A stretch of 9,624 nt of DNA from Gaiellales bacterium (GTDB lineage: Bacteria > Actinomycetota > Thermoleophilia > Gaiellales > F1-60-MAGs149), in the NCBI GenBank assembly GCA_030831375.1, contig JAURLF010000216.1, positions 1 through 9,624 of the forward strand. The letters are read 5' to 3'. This document shows positions 1-7,240 of this stretch, piece after piece; position 1 is the stretch's first letter; each line of letters starts with the position of its first letter. A model generated the notes under the pieces. The model was not told the origin of the DNA, did not search any database, and saw nothing but the letters and a program-made list of their open reading frames with translations. The position numbers and the translations under genes are program-made.

Positions 1-24
1 CCCCCTCCCCCGGGACATGGCGAC

Positions 25-816
25 TCAGGGCCGACGGGGCGAGAGGCGGTAGCCCCACGCCTCGCGCACGCTGTGCTCGCGCAGGATGCGCCGCACCTGC
101 CCGGGCGTCAGGCGGGCGGGGTTGGCGCGGGCGACGACGCCGGTGGCAATCGCTGCGCTGACGCTGGTCCCAGAGCGGCGCTTGTACCCCCTCGGTAACG
201 TGGCGCCGAGGCGGTGCGCCGGCGCGTAGACGTCGACGCAGGGCCCGATGTTGCTCGACCAGTACGGGCGCCGTTCGGTCTCGTAGGCGCCTATCGCGAT
301 GCTCGTCGCCGCGGACGCGGGCGAGTAGCCGCACGCGCTGTCGCCGCCGTTGCCGGCGCTGGCGATGACCGGGATGTCCTGCTGCGCCAGCCGGTCGACC
401 AGAGCGTCGATGCGGGGGCTCCGGGGGAGTGCGAAGGAGGCGTTGACGATGGTCGGCTCGGGCCACGCACCGCTCCGGCGCTGGGCGAGGACGTGCCGGA
501 GCGCCCGCACGACGCGTCCGGGGGTGGTCCTCTTGTCGCAGCCGAGGACGCGGATCGGCGTCAGCGTCGCGTCCGGCGCGAGGCCGATCCGCTGTCCGGC
601 GATGATGCTCGCGACCGCGGTGCCGTGCCCGTGGCAGTCTCGGATGCCGCGGCCGTCGTCGATCAGGGTGCGCGCCCCGTCGAGGTCGACGCGTCCGGCG
701 AGCTCGGGGTGCCCCGCGGCGATGCCGGTGTCGAGGAGCACGACGCGGGGCGCGGCACCGCTCGACGGCGCGATCAGCAGCAGGAACAGGAACGCGATCA
801 GGGAGGTGAGCTTCAC
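25..816 (-). CDS. Secreted subtilisin-like (S8) serine protease, compact
   Basis: Predicted endopeptidase of the subtilase family, exported from the cell. Numbered from the chosen GTG start, the 263-residue product has a lysine followed by a long hydrophobic segment and a small-residue cleavage region (SSGAA, about 18-22). The catalytic Asp is in LLDTGI (D29), the His in CHGHGTAVAS (H64), the oxyanion Asn in SAGNGG (N156) and the Ser in SGTSVSAA (S218). The proline usual in GTSMASP is replaced. Four cysteines (61, 93, 162, 193) could form two disulfides. The GTG at 816 was chosen because it puts the signal sequence at the N terminus. The frame stays open to a GTG at 966, but that adds about 50 Arg-rich residues ahead of the signal. 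No clear Shine-Dalgarno precedes 816. The mature enzyme would start only about 7 residues before the catalytic Asp, so it lacks both a propeptide and the usual N-terminal extension. Family assignment is firm; substrate is unknown and the start is moderately sure. Confidence 0.88.
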   Translation of the reverse strand: MKLTSLIAFLFLLLIAPSSGAAPRVVLLDTGIAAGHPELAGRVDLDGARTLIDDGRGIRDCHGHGTAVASIIAGQRIGLAPDATLTPIRVLGCDKRTTPGRVVRALRHVLAQRRSGAWPEPTIVNASFALPRSPRIDALVDRLAQQDIPVIASAGNGGDSACGYSPASAATSIAIGAYETERRPYWSSNIGPCVDVYAPAHRLGATLPRGYKRRSGTSVSAAIATGVVARANPARLTPGQVRRILREHSVREAWGYRLSPRRP

Positions 817-1151
817 GAGGACTGCTTCGGGCCGGGGGGTGGTCGCCGCGCGCCGGCGGAGGTCCCGACGGGCATCCCGACGGCGTTCGACCCGGCCGAC
901 GTCGATGACGCTTCCGCCCGCCGAATGCGCCCGGCGCGATCCGGCGCCTCCCAATCTACCGCGCACGCGGTGCGGCCGTCGTCAAGGGGCGTCAGGTCGC
1001 GCGAGGCCGCAGATCGTGCGGCCGCGGGCGATGCGCCCTCGATCGCGGCTGCGACGGCCCCGGCGCCGACCGGCGACTCCTCGCCGACCGCGGCATCTGC
1101 TCCTGGCCTCCCCGGTGCGTCGCCGCGTGCGGCTGCGGCGTCAGCGCGCCC
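817..1151. other. Gene-free stretch between protease and P450 operon
   Basis: About 335 bases with no convincing gene; the open frames on both strands are Arg/Ala/Pro-rich and resemble nothing known. Two short hairpins lie just downstream of the P450 stop: 1071-1086 (CGGCGA, 4-nt loop, TCGCCG) and 1005-1023 (GGCCGC, 7-nt loop, GCGGCC). Either could help end the operon transcript, but neither has a T-run. On the minus strand a TAGATT at 953-958 could be a -10 box for the protease. The nearest TTGACG lies 21 nt upstream of it, which is too far for a standard promoter. Confidence 0.5.
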
Positions 1152-4100
1152 TCACGCTCCCCCCCACACGTCCTCGTGATAGCGATCGGGGCCGAGCTCC
1201 TGCCCCCCGCCGGCAGCTGAACCCGCGCCGATCTCGGCGAACGCGCCGCGCACGGCCGGCGCCATCTGCGCGCCGTCGCCGCAGACGAAGACGTGCGCGC
1301 CCGCGGCCAGGAGCGAGGCGACGGCCTCGCCGTTGGCGCGCAGGCGGTCCTGCACGTACTGGCGCGGCTGGCCGGGCTCCCGGGAGTAGGCCCAGTCGAC
1401 CCGCACGGTGCCATCCGCCGCCCACGCGTCCCACTCGTCGCCGTAGATGCGATCGTGGTCCGATCGGCGGCAGCCGGCGATCAGCATCGCCGGGCCGACC
1501 TCGACGCCCATCGCCCGCTGGGCCTGACGATGCTGCACGAACCCGCGGAACGGGGCCAGGCCGGTCCCGGCGCCGACCATGATGATCGGCAGTGACGTGT
1601 CGGCGGGCAGATGGAATCCGGAGTCGACGGGTGAGATCGCGGCGGTGATCCGATCGCCGGCCTCAAGCTCGAGGAGGTGCGTCGAGCAGATGCCGCGATA
1701 GGTGCCGTGGCCGGAGCGCGCCGGTCCGAGCACCTGTCCGACGGTGATGGTCGCCCGCCGCGGGTCGGCAAGCGGAGACGATGAGATCGAGTACGAGCGT
1801 GCACGCAGCGGGGTCGCGAACGCGAGCAGATCCTCGAGCGCGAACGGCGGTCGCCCGCAGTCCTCGAGCAGATCGGCGATGCTGCGACGCCGCATCGTGA
1901 TCGCCGCGGCGAAGGTGGCGTCGTCGGCATCGACGAGCCGCCGCAGCTCCTCCGGCGCCTGCGCTCCCGCGCGGGCGACGATATCCGCCAGCGCCAGGCG
2001 TGTGGCGGGAGCCTGCAGATCGAGATAGCGGCGCAGGAGGTCGCGGACCGCGATCGGCACCCCCGTCGGAAACGACGCCCCCGCGAACGACGACGTCGAC
2101 AGCTCGACGACGTGATTGCCGGTCCGGCCCAGCAGGTGCAGCATGCGGTCGACGGTGCGCCGGCTGTTCAGCGCGAACACCGATAGGTGGTCGCCGGCGC
2201 GGTACGTCGCGCCTTCGGGGAGCTCGAGGTCGATGTGGTGCGTCGACCTCTCCGACGGGTCGTCACCCGTGCGGCGCTGGAGCTCGCGCGCCTCGACGAC
2301 CTCCAGCTGGCGCATGTCGATCAGGTTGTCGGCGGCGATCGTCGCCGGCAGCTCGTGGAGCTTCGTGACCACCCAGGTCGGCGCCGGCGCCGTCACCTCC
2401 GCATCGGCGAGGCCCAGCGACCCCCACACCCGTCCGAGCCACGACAGGCCGGTCGACAGCACGTCACCGGCCGCGTCCCCCTCGCCGCGGTCGACGAGCA
2501 CATCCGCGCCCGCCGCGCGCAGCTGCTCGTCGAGCTCCTTCGGGATCCGCATGTAGGTCAGGTGCCAGCTCGGATCGCCGACGCCGAAGACGGCCGCGCG
2601 AACGCCCTGCAGGTTCGGGGACGCCGCGAGCCAGCGATGGAACGATGCCGCGTTCTGCGCCGCGTTGCCGTTGTACGAGGCGGTCACGATCACCACCGGC
2701 TGATCGTCCGGCATGCGGCCGGCGATCTCGTCGAGCGCGTTCACCTCGACGGCGAATCCACGCGCCGCCGCCGCGTCGGCGAAGCGGCGCGCGATGTCCC
2801 GACAGGTGCCGCCGTTCGAGCCGTAGGCGATCAGGATCGCCCCCTCGGATTCGCCTCCCGCGACGACCGGGCCGGACGCAGGGGCGGATTCCGGCTCGGC
2901 CACGACGGCCTCGGTGGTGACCTTGGCGCTCACCGGCATCAGCCCGGCGGGGGCAGCGCCGCCGCGCGGCACGGCCGTCACGTGCAGGTCGGCCGGCTTG
3001 ACCGTGAGCGCCAGGGTGGTGTGAAGCTCGTAGTCCGGGTCGCGCTCCAGATCGAAGGCGCGCAGGATCATGCCGAGCACCGCCCGCGCCTCGAGCAGGG
3101 CGAAGCCCCGTCCGACGCACGCGCGCTGGCCGAGGCCGAACGGGTAGTAGGCGTGCTCGTTGATCTCGTGGCGGCGCTCCGGCAGCCACCGATCGGGATC
3201 GAACCGCTCCGGACGGTCCCACCACTCGGGATTGGTGTGGAGGGCCGGGAGGAAGATGATCACGTCGGTGCCCGCGGGCACCCGGTAGCGCCCCAGCAGC
3301 ACCTCGTCGCGAAACGGGCGTCGGAGGAATGCCGGCAGGATCGGCGACAACCGGAGCGACTCCATGAACACCCGGTCGAGCGCATCGAGTCGATGCACCT
3401 GCTCCCAGCTGGGCGTCGCCGCGATGTCCCCTCCGAGCACCTCGTCGACCTCGCGCTGGGTGGCGCTCAGGATCTCGGGGTGCCCGGTCAGGTAGTAGAT
3501 CGCCCACGTCATGAGCGCGCTCGTCGTCTCGTGCCCGGCGATCAGCAGGGTGGCGACCTGCACGCGGAGGCTCTCCTCGGGGAGCGGCTCGCCGGTGATC
3601 GGATCGACGTCCCACAGCAGCCGGCCGAGGGCATCCCGCGGCCCCGCCTCCTGCCCGCGTGCTCGGCGGGCCGCGATCAGGCGGTCGGCGACGTCGAGCA
3701 CGACGTCGGCGTGGGCCATCTCCTTCGCGTTGCGTCGACGCCGCGCGCCCTGAAGCGGGATCGGCTCGCGCGCCTTCTTCATCACCATGTCCATGACCGC
3801 GAGGAAGTTCGGGATGAAGGACGGCACATCCGAGCGGTGGAGCATGCCGAAGCGATGCCCGAAGCCGGCGATTCCGATCGCCTCGAGCGTCACCCGCAGC
3901 GCGAGATCGCCGACGTCAACGCCATCCTCGAAGTCGTCGCGCCGGAGGAGCCGCTCCACGGCCTGATAGCCGACCTCGGCGACGGCGGGATACGACTCCT
4001 TCAGTCCCGCGGTGGTGAAGGCTGGTGTGACGAGCCGACTGGCCTTGCCCCAGTTCGGCTCGTGCGTGTAGGCGGTCACCAGGCCATCGCCGACGATCTC

Positions 4101-4349
4101 GCGCATCAGGATCGACGGCATCTTGTCCCAGCGCGAGTCGTCGGCGATCTGGGCGACGGCCTCCGGGTGCGAGACGACGATGACGGGCCGCGATGGGATC
4201 TGCAGGCGGAAGATCGGTCCGAGCTCCTGCGTCAGCCGCGCCAGGTCCGCGTGCGGCGAGGGATCGCGGAACTGCCCGAGGTCGCCGATCAGGGGACGCG
4301 GTCGCGGGTGCGGGATCGCGTCGAAGCCGACGATCTCATCGACGCCCAT
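1152..4349 (-). CDS. CYP102-type self-sufficient cytochrome P450/NADPH-P450 reductase fusion
   Basis: Single-chain monooxygenase of 1065 residues (P450 BM3 has about 1049). An N-terminal heme P450 (about 1-460) is followed by an Ala/Pro-rich linker (about 461-502), an FMN flavodoxin-like domain (about 503-645) and an FAD/NADPH ferredoxin-reductase-like domain (about 660-1065). Visible motifs: I-helix AGHETTS (271-277); ExxR at E330/R333; heme loop FGLGQRACVG with ligand C411; FMN motifs YGSNGGT and TASYNGN; FAD motif RSYSISSSP (851-859); NADPH region GAGTG and CGDG. S989, R990, R996 and W1062 align to the BM3 residues that set NADPH preference, and S854/C1023/D1060 to its hydride-transfer triad. 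Family members hydroxylate or epoxidise fatty acids and related molecules in the cytoplasm, passing electrons NADPH-FAD-FMN-heme. BM3 Phe87 aligns to V91 and Tyr51 to V58, while Arg47 is kept as R54; three residues are missing before the B' region. The ATG follows GGGGGTGA and starts 6 nt after the permease stop, so it is the last gene of an exporter operon. The substrate cannot be inferred. Confidence 0.97.
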   Translation of the reverse strand: MGVDEIVGFDAIPHPRPRPLIGDLGQFRDPSPHADLARLTQELGPIFRLQIPSRPVIVVSHPEAVAQIADDSRWDKMPSILMREIVGDGLVTAYTHEPNWGKASRLVTPAFTTAGLKESYPAVAEVGYQAVERLLRRDDFEDGVDVGDLALRVTLEAIGIAGFGHRFGMLHRSDVPSFIPNFLAVMDMVMKKAREPIPLQGARRRRNAKEMAHADVVLDVADRLIAARRARGQEAGPRDALGRLLWDVDPITGEPLPEESLRVQVATLLIAGHETTSALMTWAIYYLTGHPEILSATQREVDEVLGGDIAATPSWEQVHRLDALDRVFMESLRLSPILPAFLRRPFRDEVLLGRYRVPAGTDVIIFLPALHTNPEWWDRPERFDPDRWLPERRHEINEHAYYPFGLGQRACVGRGFALLEARAVLGMILRAFDLERDPDYELHTTLALTVKPADLHVTAVPRGGAAPAGLMPVSAKVTTEAVVAEPESAPASGPVVAGGESEGAILIAYGSNGGTCRDIARRFADAAAARGFAVEVNALDEIAGRMPDDQPVVIVTASYNGNAAQNAASFHRWLAASPNLQGVRAAVFGVGDPSWHLTYMRIPKELDEQLRAAGADVLVDRGEGDAAGDVLSTGLSWLGRVWGSLGLADAEVTAPAPTWVVTKLHELPATIAADNLIDMRQLEVVEARELQRRTGDDPSERSTHHIDLELPEGATYRAGDHLSVFALNSRRTVDRMLHLLGRTGNHVVELSTSSFAGASFPTGVPIAVRDLLRRYLDLQAPATRLALADIVARAGAQAPEELRRLVDADDATFAAAITMRRRSIADLLEDCGRPPFALEDLLAFATPLRARSYSISSSPLADPRRATITVGQVLGPARSGHGTYRGICSTHLLELEAGDRITAAISPVDSGFHLPADTSLPIIMVGAGTGLAPFRGFVQHRQAQRAMGVEVGPAMLIAGCRRSDHDRIYGDEWDAWAADGTVRVDWAYSREPGQPRQYVQDRLRANGEAVASLLAAGAHVFVCGDGAQMAPAVRGAFAEIGAGSAAGGGQELGPDRYHEDVWGGA

Positions 4350-4355
4350 GGCGAT

Positions 4356-5132
4356 TCACCCCCGCTCCGCCGACCGCAGCGCGGCCAGCGACCAGATGCC
4401 GAGGATGATGCCGCCGATCAGGATGACCAGCCACGCCGTTCCGACCGGCCCCGCCTCGCCGACGAGCAGCGCTCTCCCGGCCTCGAGCAGGAACGTGACC
4501 GGGTTGACGTCCGCGATCTCCCGGATCCAGCCGCTCAGGAGGTCGAGCGGGACGTAGACGGGCGCGAGGAACAGCAGCACGAAGAACGGGACCTGCATCA
4601 GCGGCGCCACGTTCATCGTTCGGAAGCGCAACGCGATGCCGAGCGCCCACAGCGAGCCGAGGATGTTCGACAGGAGCGCCAGGGCGAACAGCAATCCGAC
4701 GTCGAGCGGCGAGCCGATCAGGTCGAGGCCGGCGAGCAGCGCGACGACGGTGACGAAGGCCATGATGATCGCCGCGCGCACCATCGCCGACACCACGTAC
4801 CCGACGAGGATCGCGCTGCGATGGGGCACGGCGAGCAGCAGCCGGCGCGCGAAGCCGCTCTCGAAGTCGCGGGCCGCCGCGAACCCGGTGAAGACCCCGC
4901 CGAACATCGAGGCCTGGAACAGCACGAAGACGAACTGGAACGAGGTGTAGCCCGCCGGGTAGTCGAAGCCGGGGACCCGGGCCAGTTCGGCGAGCCCGCC
5001 GGCGAGCGCGGCGAAGAACAGCATCGGGAACAGCAGGCTCGGGATGAGCAGCGCGGGCGACTTCAAGAGGACCCTCGTCTGGCGCGAGGCGATGCCCGCG
5101 ACCGCGCTCGTCCAGCCCCGTCTGCGCGTCAT
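4356..5132 (-). CDS. ABC-2 type transporter permease (DrrB-like), second subunit
   Basis: Integral membrane subunit of 258 residues, the usual size for DrrB-like ABC-2 permeases. A short basic N terminus (MTRRRG) is followed by hydrophobic segments at about 27-47, 65-87, 107-135, 144-168, 178-199 and 232-252, giving a six-helix ABC-2 topology. The cytoplasmic loop after the second helix (ARDFESGFARRLLLAVP) matches the region of this family that contacts the ATPase, and the DVNPVTFLLEAGRALL stretch near the end is a family hallmark. The ATG overlaps the preceding permease stop by 4 nt (ATGA), with GGAAGG about 11 nt upstream. It probably pairs with the permease at 5129-5914 to form a heterodimeric channel driven by the ATPase at 5911-6882. 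Family members export drugs, glycolipids or other hydrophobic compounds; the cargo here is not evident. Confidence 0.95.
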   Translation of the reverse strand: MTRRRGWTSAVAGIASRQTRVLLKSPALLIPSLLFPMLFFAALAGGLAELARVPGFDYPAGYTSFQFVFVLFQASMFGGVFTGFAAARDFESGFARRLLLAVPHRSAILVGYVVSAMVRAAIIMAFVTVVALLAGLDLIGSPLDVGLLFALALLSNILGSLWALGIALRFRTMNVAPLMQVPFFVLLFLAPVYVPLDLLSGWIREIADVNPVTFLLEAGRALLVGEAGPVGTAWLVILIGGIILGIWSLAALRSAERG

Positions 5133-5914
5133 GTGCGCAGCAGCCTTCCGCGCAGCGCGACCGCGGCGAGCGCCACGCCGAGCACCATGATGCCGAGCGC
5201 GACCGCGAACCCGACGAGCAGGACGGACGGCTCCCAGCCGGTGATGATCAGGCTGCGGATCGCGTCGATCAGGAAGGAGATCGGGTTGACGGTCGCGATC
5301 CAGCGGAACCAGTCGACCGGGATCAGGTCAAGCGGCAGGTTGACAGTGCTCAGGAAGAGAAGCGTGAACATGATCGGGAACAGCCCCTGCACCGCCTCGC
5401 CGCTGCCGGTGCGCAGCGCCGCGGCGATGCCGATCGCACCGAAGCCGATCGCCATCACGATGACCATCGCGTAGATCATCAGGACGCCGCCGACGCCGGC
5501 GGCGATCGTGGCGCCGCCGATCAATCCGGCGGCGAGGTAGAAGGTGGCCTGCAGGACGCCGAACACCACGGCGCCGCCGAGCTGCCCGATCACGAGGCCC
5601 GCGCCGCTCATCGGCGTGAGGGCGAGGCGGTCGAGGAAGCCCGACTCGATATCGGCCGCCAGATCCGTGCCCGCGCCGGCGGTGGCGAAGATCGCCCCCT
5701 GCATGAACGTGATGACGAGCGCGAAGTCGAAGTACGAGACGGATGGGAACCCGGGCAGCGACTCGGAGGCGCGCAGGCCCGCCGAGGTCACGAACAGCAT
5801 GATGATCGGGAAGGCGATCGCGGGGATGATCGTTGCGGGCTGGCGCAGGGTCCGGCGGACGCTGCGCCAGCCGATCGCCCCCACCTGCAGCGCGAGCGCC
5901 GGGGACCCGTTCAC
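5129..5914 (-). CDS. ABC-2 type transporter permease (DrrB-like), first subunit
   Basis: Integral membrane protein of 261 residues, homologous in layout to the following permease but clearly diverged from it. Hydrophobic helices lie at about 28-47, 62-82, 104-133, 137-167, 178-199 and 229-254. Family features are the loop TDLAADIESGFLDRLALTPM after the second helix, which would face the ATPase, and ATVNPISFLIDAIRSLI before the last helix. The GTG start overlaps the ATPase stop by 4 nt (GTGA), so translation should be coupled to it. No strong Shine-Dalgarno is visible. Two different permease genes with one ATPase suggest a heterodimeric membrane core, although each could also homodimerise. Transport direction, by family, is export. 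Confidence 0.95.
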   Translation of the reverse strand: MNGSPALALQVGAIGWRSVRRTLRQPATIIPAIAFPIIMLFVTSAGLRASESLPGFPSVSYFDFALVITFMQGAIFATAGAGTDLAADIESGFLDRLALTPMSGAGLVIGQLGGAVVFGVLQATFYLAAGLIGGATIAAGVGGVLMIYAMVIVMAIGFGAIGIAAALRTGSGEAVQGLFPIMFTLLFLSTVNLPLDLIPVDWFRWIATVNPISFLIDAIRSLIITGWEPSVLLVGFAVALGIMVLGVALAAVALRGRLLRT

Positions 5915-6882
5915 GCCTCGTCGCCCTCAGTCGCGGAGTCGCCCGATCCCTGCAGGGTGCGACCGGTCTTCTCCAGGAAGACGTCGTCGAGGGTCGGCTC
6001 GCGCAGGCGCAGCTGGTGGATCCGGATCCCCTCCGCGTCGAGGGCCCGGACAATCGGCGCGACATCCGCGACGCCCGCGTCGAGGCGGATCGCGGCGCCG
6101 GTCGCCGGGGCGGCGATGGCGGTTCCGAACTGCGCGAGCGTGCGCTCCAGATCAGCGAGGCGCGCTGCCTCATGCGGCTCGATCTCGACGCTGGCCCTGC
6201 CGATCTCCGCCTTCAGGGCCGTCGGCGTCCCTTCCGCGACGATCGTGCCGTGGTCGATGATGCCGACGCGCCCGGCCAGCGCATCGGCCTCCTCGAGATA
6301 CTGCGTGGTCAGGAACACGGTGACGCCCTCGTCTCGACTGAGGCGCGCCACCTCGTTCCAGAGCGCGGCGCGGCTCTGCGGGTCGAGGCCGGTCGTCGGC
6401 TCGTCGAGGAACAGGACACGGGGCCGGTGGAGCAGCGCGAGCGCGAGATCGAGGCGGCGCTTCATGCCACCCGAGTACCCTCCGACCTTTCGCGACGCGG
6501 CCTCGCGCATGCCGACCCGGTCGAGCAGCTCGCCGCCGCGCCGTTCGATGTCGCTGCGGGACATGCCGTGCAACGCGCCCTGCAGACGCACGTGCTCCCA
6601 CCCGGTCAGGAAGCGGTCGAGCGCCGCCTCCTGCAGAGCCGCGCCGATCGCGCCGCGCACCCGCGCCCCGTCCTTGACGACGTCGAAGCCCGCGACGAGC
6701 GCCGTGCCGGACGTCGGCGGCAGCAGGGTCGTCAGCATCAGCACCGTGGTGGACTTGCCGGCGCCGTTCGGACCGAGGAAGCCGTAGATCTCGCCCTCGT
6801 CGACCGTCAGGTCGATGCCATCGACGGCACGCGGGCCCTTCTTGAAGGCGCGGGTGAGCGCATGGACCTCGATGGCAGGCAC
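5911..6882 (-). CDS. ABC transporter ATP-binding protein, DrrA (daunorubicin-resistance) type
   Basis: Cytoplasmic ATPase of 323 residues that powers the two permeases encoded immediately downstream. The nucleotide-binding domain comes first: Walker A GPNGAGKST (37-45), Q-loop Q84, signature YSGGM (136-140), Walker B VLFLDE (156-161) and D-loop GLDP (165-168). The switch residue is Gln194 in LTTQYLEEAD rather than His, which is usual for this subfamily. A C-terminal regulatory extension (about 225-310) ends in EPTLDDVFLEKTGR, the mark of the DrrA-type domain. The GTG at 6882 is preceded by GGGAGG and lies 4 nt after the stop of a 37-codon ORF. Relatives export anthracyclines, other antibiotics or lipids. 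With a CYP102-type oxygenase in the same operon, a hydrophobic substrate is likely but unproven. Confidence 0.97.
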   Translation of the reverse strand: MPAIEVHALTRAFKKGPRAVDGIDLTVDEGEIYGFLGPNGAGKSTTVLMLTTLLPPTSGTALVAGFDVVKDGARVRGAIGAALQEAALDRFLTGWEHVRLQGALHGMSRSDIERRGGELLDRVGMREAASRKVGGYSGGMKRRLDLALALLHRPRVLFLDEPTTGLDPQSRAALWNEVARLSRDEGVTVFLTTQYLEEADALAGRVGIIDHGTIVAEGTPTALKAEIGRASVEIEPHEAARLADLERTLAQFGTAIAAPATGAAIRLDAGVADVAPIVRALDAEGIRIHQLRLREPTLDDVFLEKTGRTLQGSGDSATEGDEA

Positions 6883-6886
6883 GGCG

Positions 6887-7000
6887 TCAGGCCTCCCGCC
6901 GCCGGCCGCCGATCACGAGCGCCCTCGTCGGGGCGCCGCTGGGCACGGCCGGGTCGCCGAGGAAGCGCCACGACGCGACACGCCAATCGGTATCAGTCAT
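6887..7000 (-). CDS. Small ORF (37 aa) leading the ABC-P450 operon, unknown function
   Basis: An ATG at 7000 opens a 37-codon frame ending in TGA 4 nt before the GTG of the ABC ATPase. The evidence for translation is an AAGGAGA Shine-Dalgarno at 7009-7015, 8 nt from the ATG and the best-placed one in this operon, together with the tight spacing to the next gene. The peptide begins MTDTDWRVASWRF, has Trp at positions 6 and 11, no membrane helix, and a basic tail (GGRRREA). I do not recognise it. It may be a real small protein, or a leader peptide whose translation delivers ribosomes to the ATPase start. The frame stays open upstream to 7267, but that longer version would run through part of the tRNA gene and is rejected. 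Confidence 0.5.
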   Translation of the reverse strand: MTDTDWRVASWRFLGDPAVPSGAPTRALVIGGRRREA

Positions 7001-7008
7001 CGAAGTGC

Positions 7009-7015
7009 TCTCCTT
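7009..7015 (-). promoter_or_regulatory. Shine-Dalgarno of the small ORF
   Basis: The minus strand reads AAGGAGA, 8 nt upstream of the ATG at 7000. It fixes the start of the 37-codon ORF and argues that this ORF, not only the ATPase behind it, is an entry point for ribosomes into the operon. Confidence 0.55.
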
Positions 7016-7143
7016 GCCGCGCCACCGAAGCGCGATTCGCCGAGTGGGGCATCGCTGCCCGCCCGTGGAGTCTCCCACCGGGCGAGCGGCGGACAGGTGG
7101 GGGAAACCCTTACGAACGCAGCCGGCTGAGCCGCCTGCGGGTG

Positions 7144-7176
7144 CGTATACCTCCCGTGCCTGGGCGGCCGCCCAGG
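7144..7176 (-). promoter_or_regulatory. Possible promoter/operator: 18-bp perfect palindrome beside a TATACG box
   Basis: Positions 7159-7176 read CCTGGGCGGCCGCCCAGG, a perfect 18-bp palindrome. On the minus strand, TATACG lies at 7149-7144, 9 nt beyond it. If that is a -10 box, the palindrome would cover the -35 position, a typical place for a repressor operator, and would lie about 145-175 nt upstream of the small ORF. No recognisable -35 hexamer is present. The same palindrome could fold as a 7-bp stem with a GGCC loop and act as a weak terminator or processing signal for the tRNA gene 65 nt upstream. No T-run follows it. The sequence does not decide between these roles. Confidence 0.3.
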
Positions 7177-7240
7177 GTGCTCGTCGTGGAAGGTGGACCG
7201 CACCGACCTCCCACACATGGAACTGCGGCGCATCGCTCCA

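Larger units (their letters stand above)
7001..7240. other. Intergenic stretch between tRNA-Trp and the exporter-P450 operon
   Basis: About 240 bases with no supported gene apart from the small-ORF Shine-Dalgarno and the palindrome region described separately. If transcription starts near the TATACG box, the operon would have an untranslated leader of about 140 nt. Several GC-rich inverted segments occur there, but I could not match them to a known riboswitch. Confidence 0.4.

Noticed and set aside
817..966. Longer N terminus for the protease from the GTG at 966
   Set aside because: It would place about 50 Arg-rich residues ahead of an otherwise well-formed signal peptide. The possible TAGATT -10 box also lies inside that extension.
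2187..5474. A 1095-codon open frame on the plus strand, antisense to the P450 and both permeases
   Set aside because: It is very rich in Arg, Asp, Glu and Gln with no recognisable domain, and it lies opposite genes with clear motifs. In a genome with strong G/C third-position bias, long antisense frames without stops are expected.
7021..7180. Plus-strand stretch with GGTGGGGGAAACCC, reminiscent of part of a c-di-AMP (ydaO-type) riboswitch
   Set aside because: The other conserved blocks I would expect, such as GGGGTGAA, are missing, and there is no plus-strand gene downstream for it to control.
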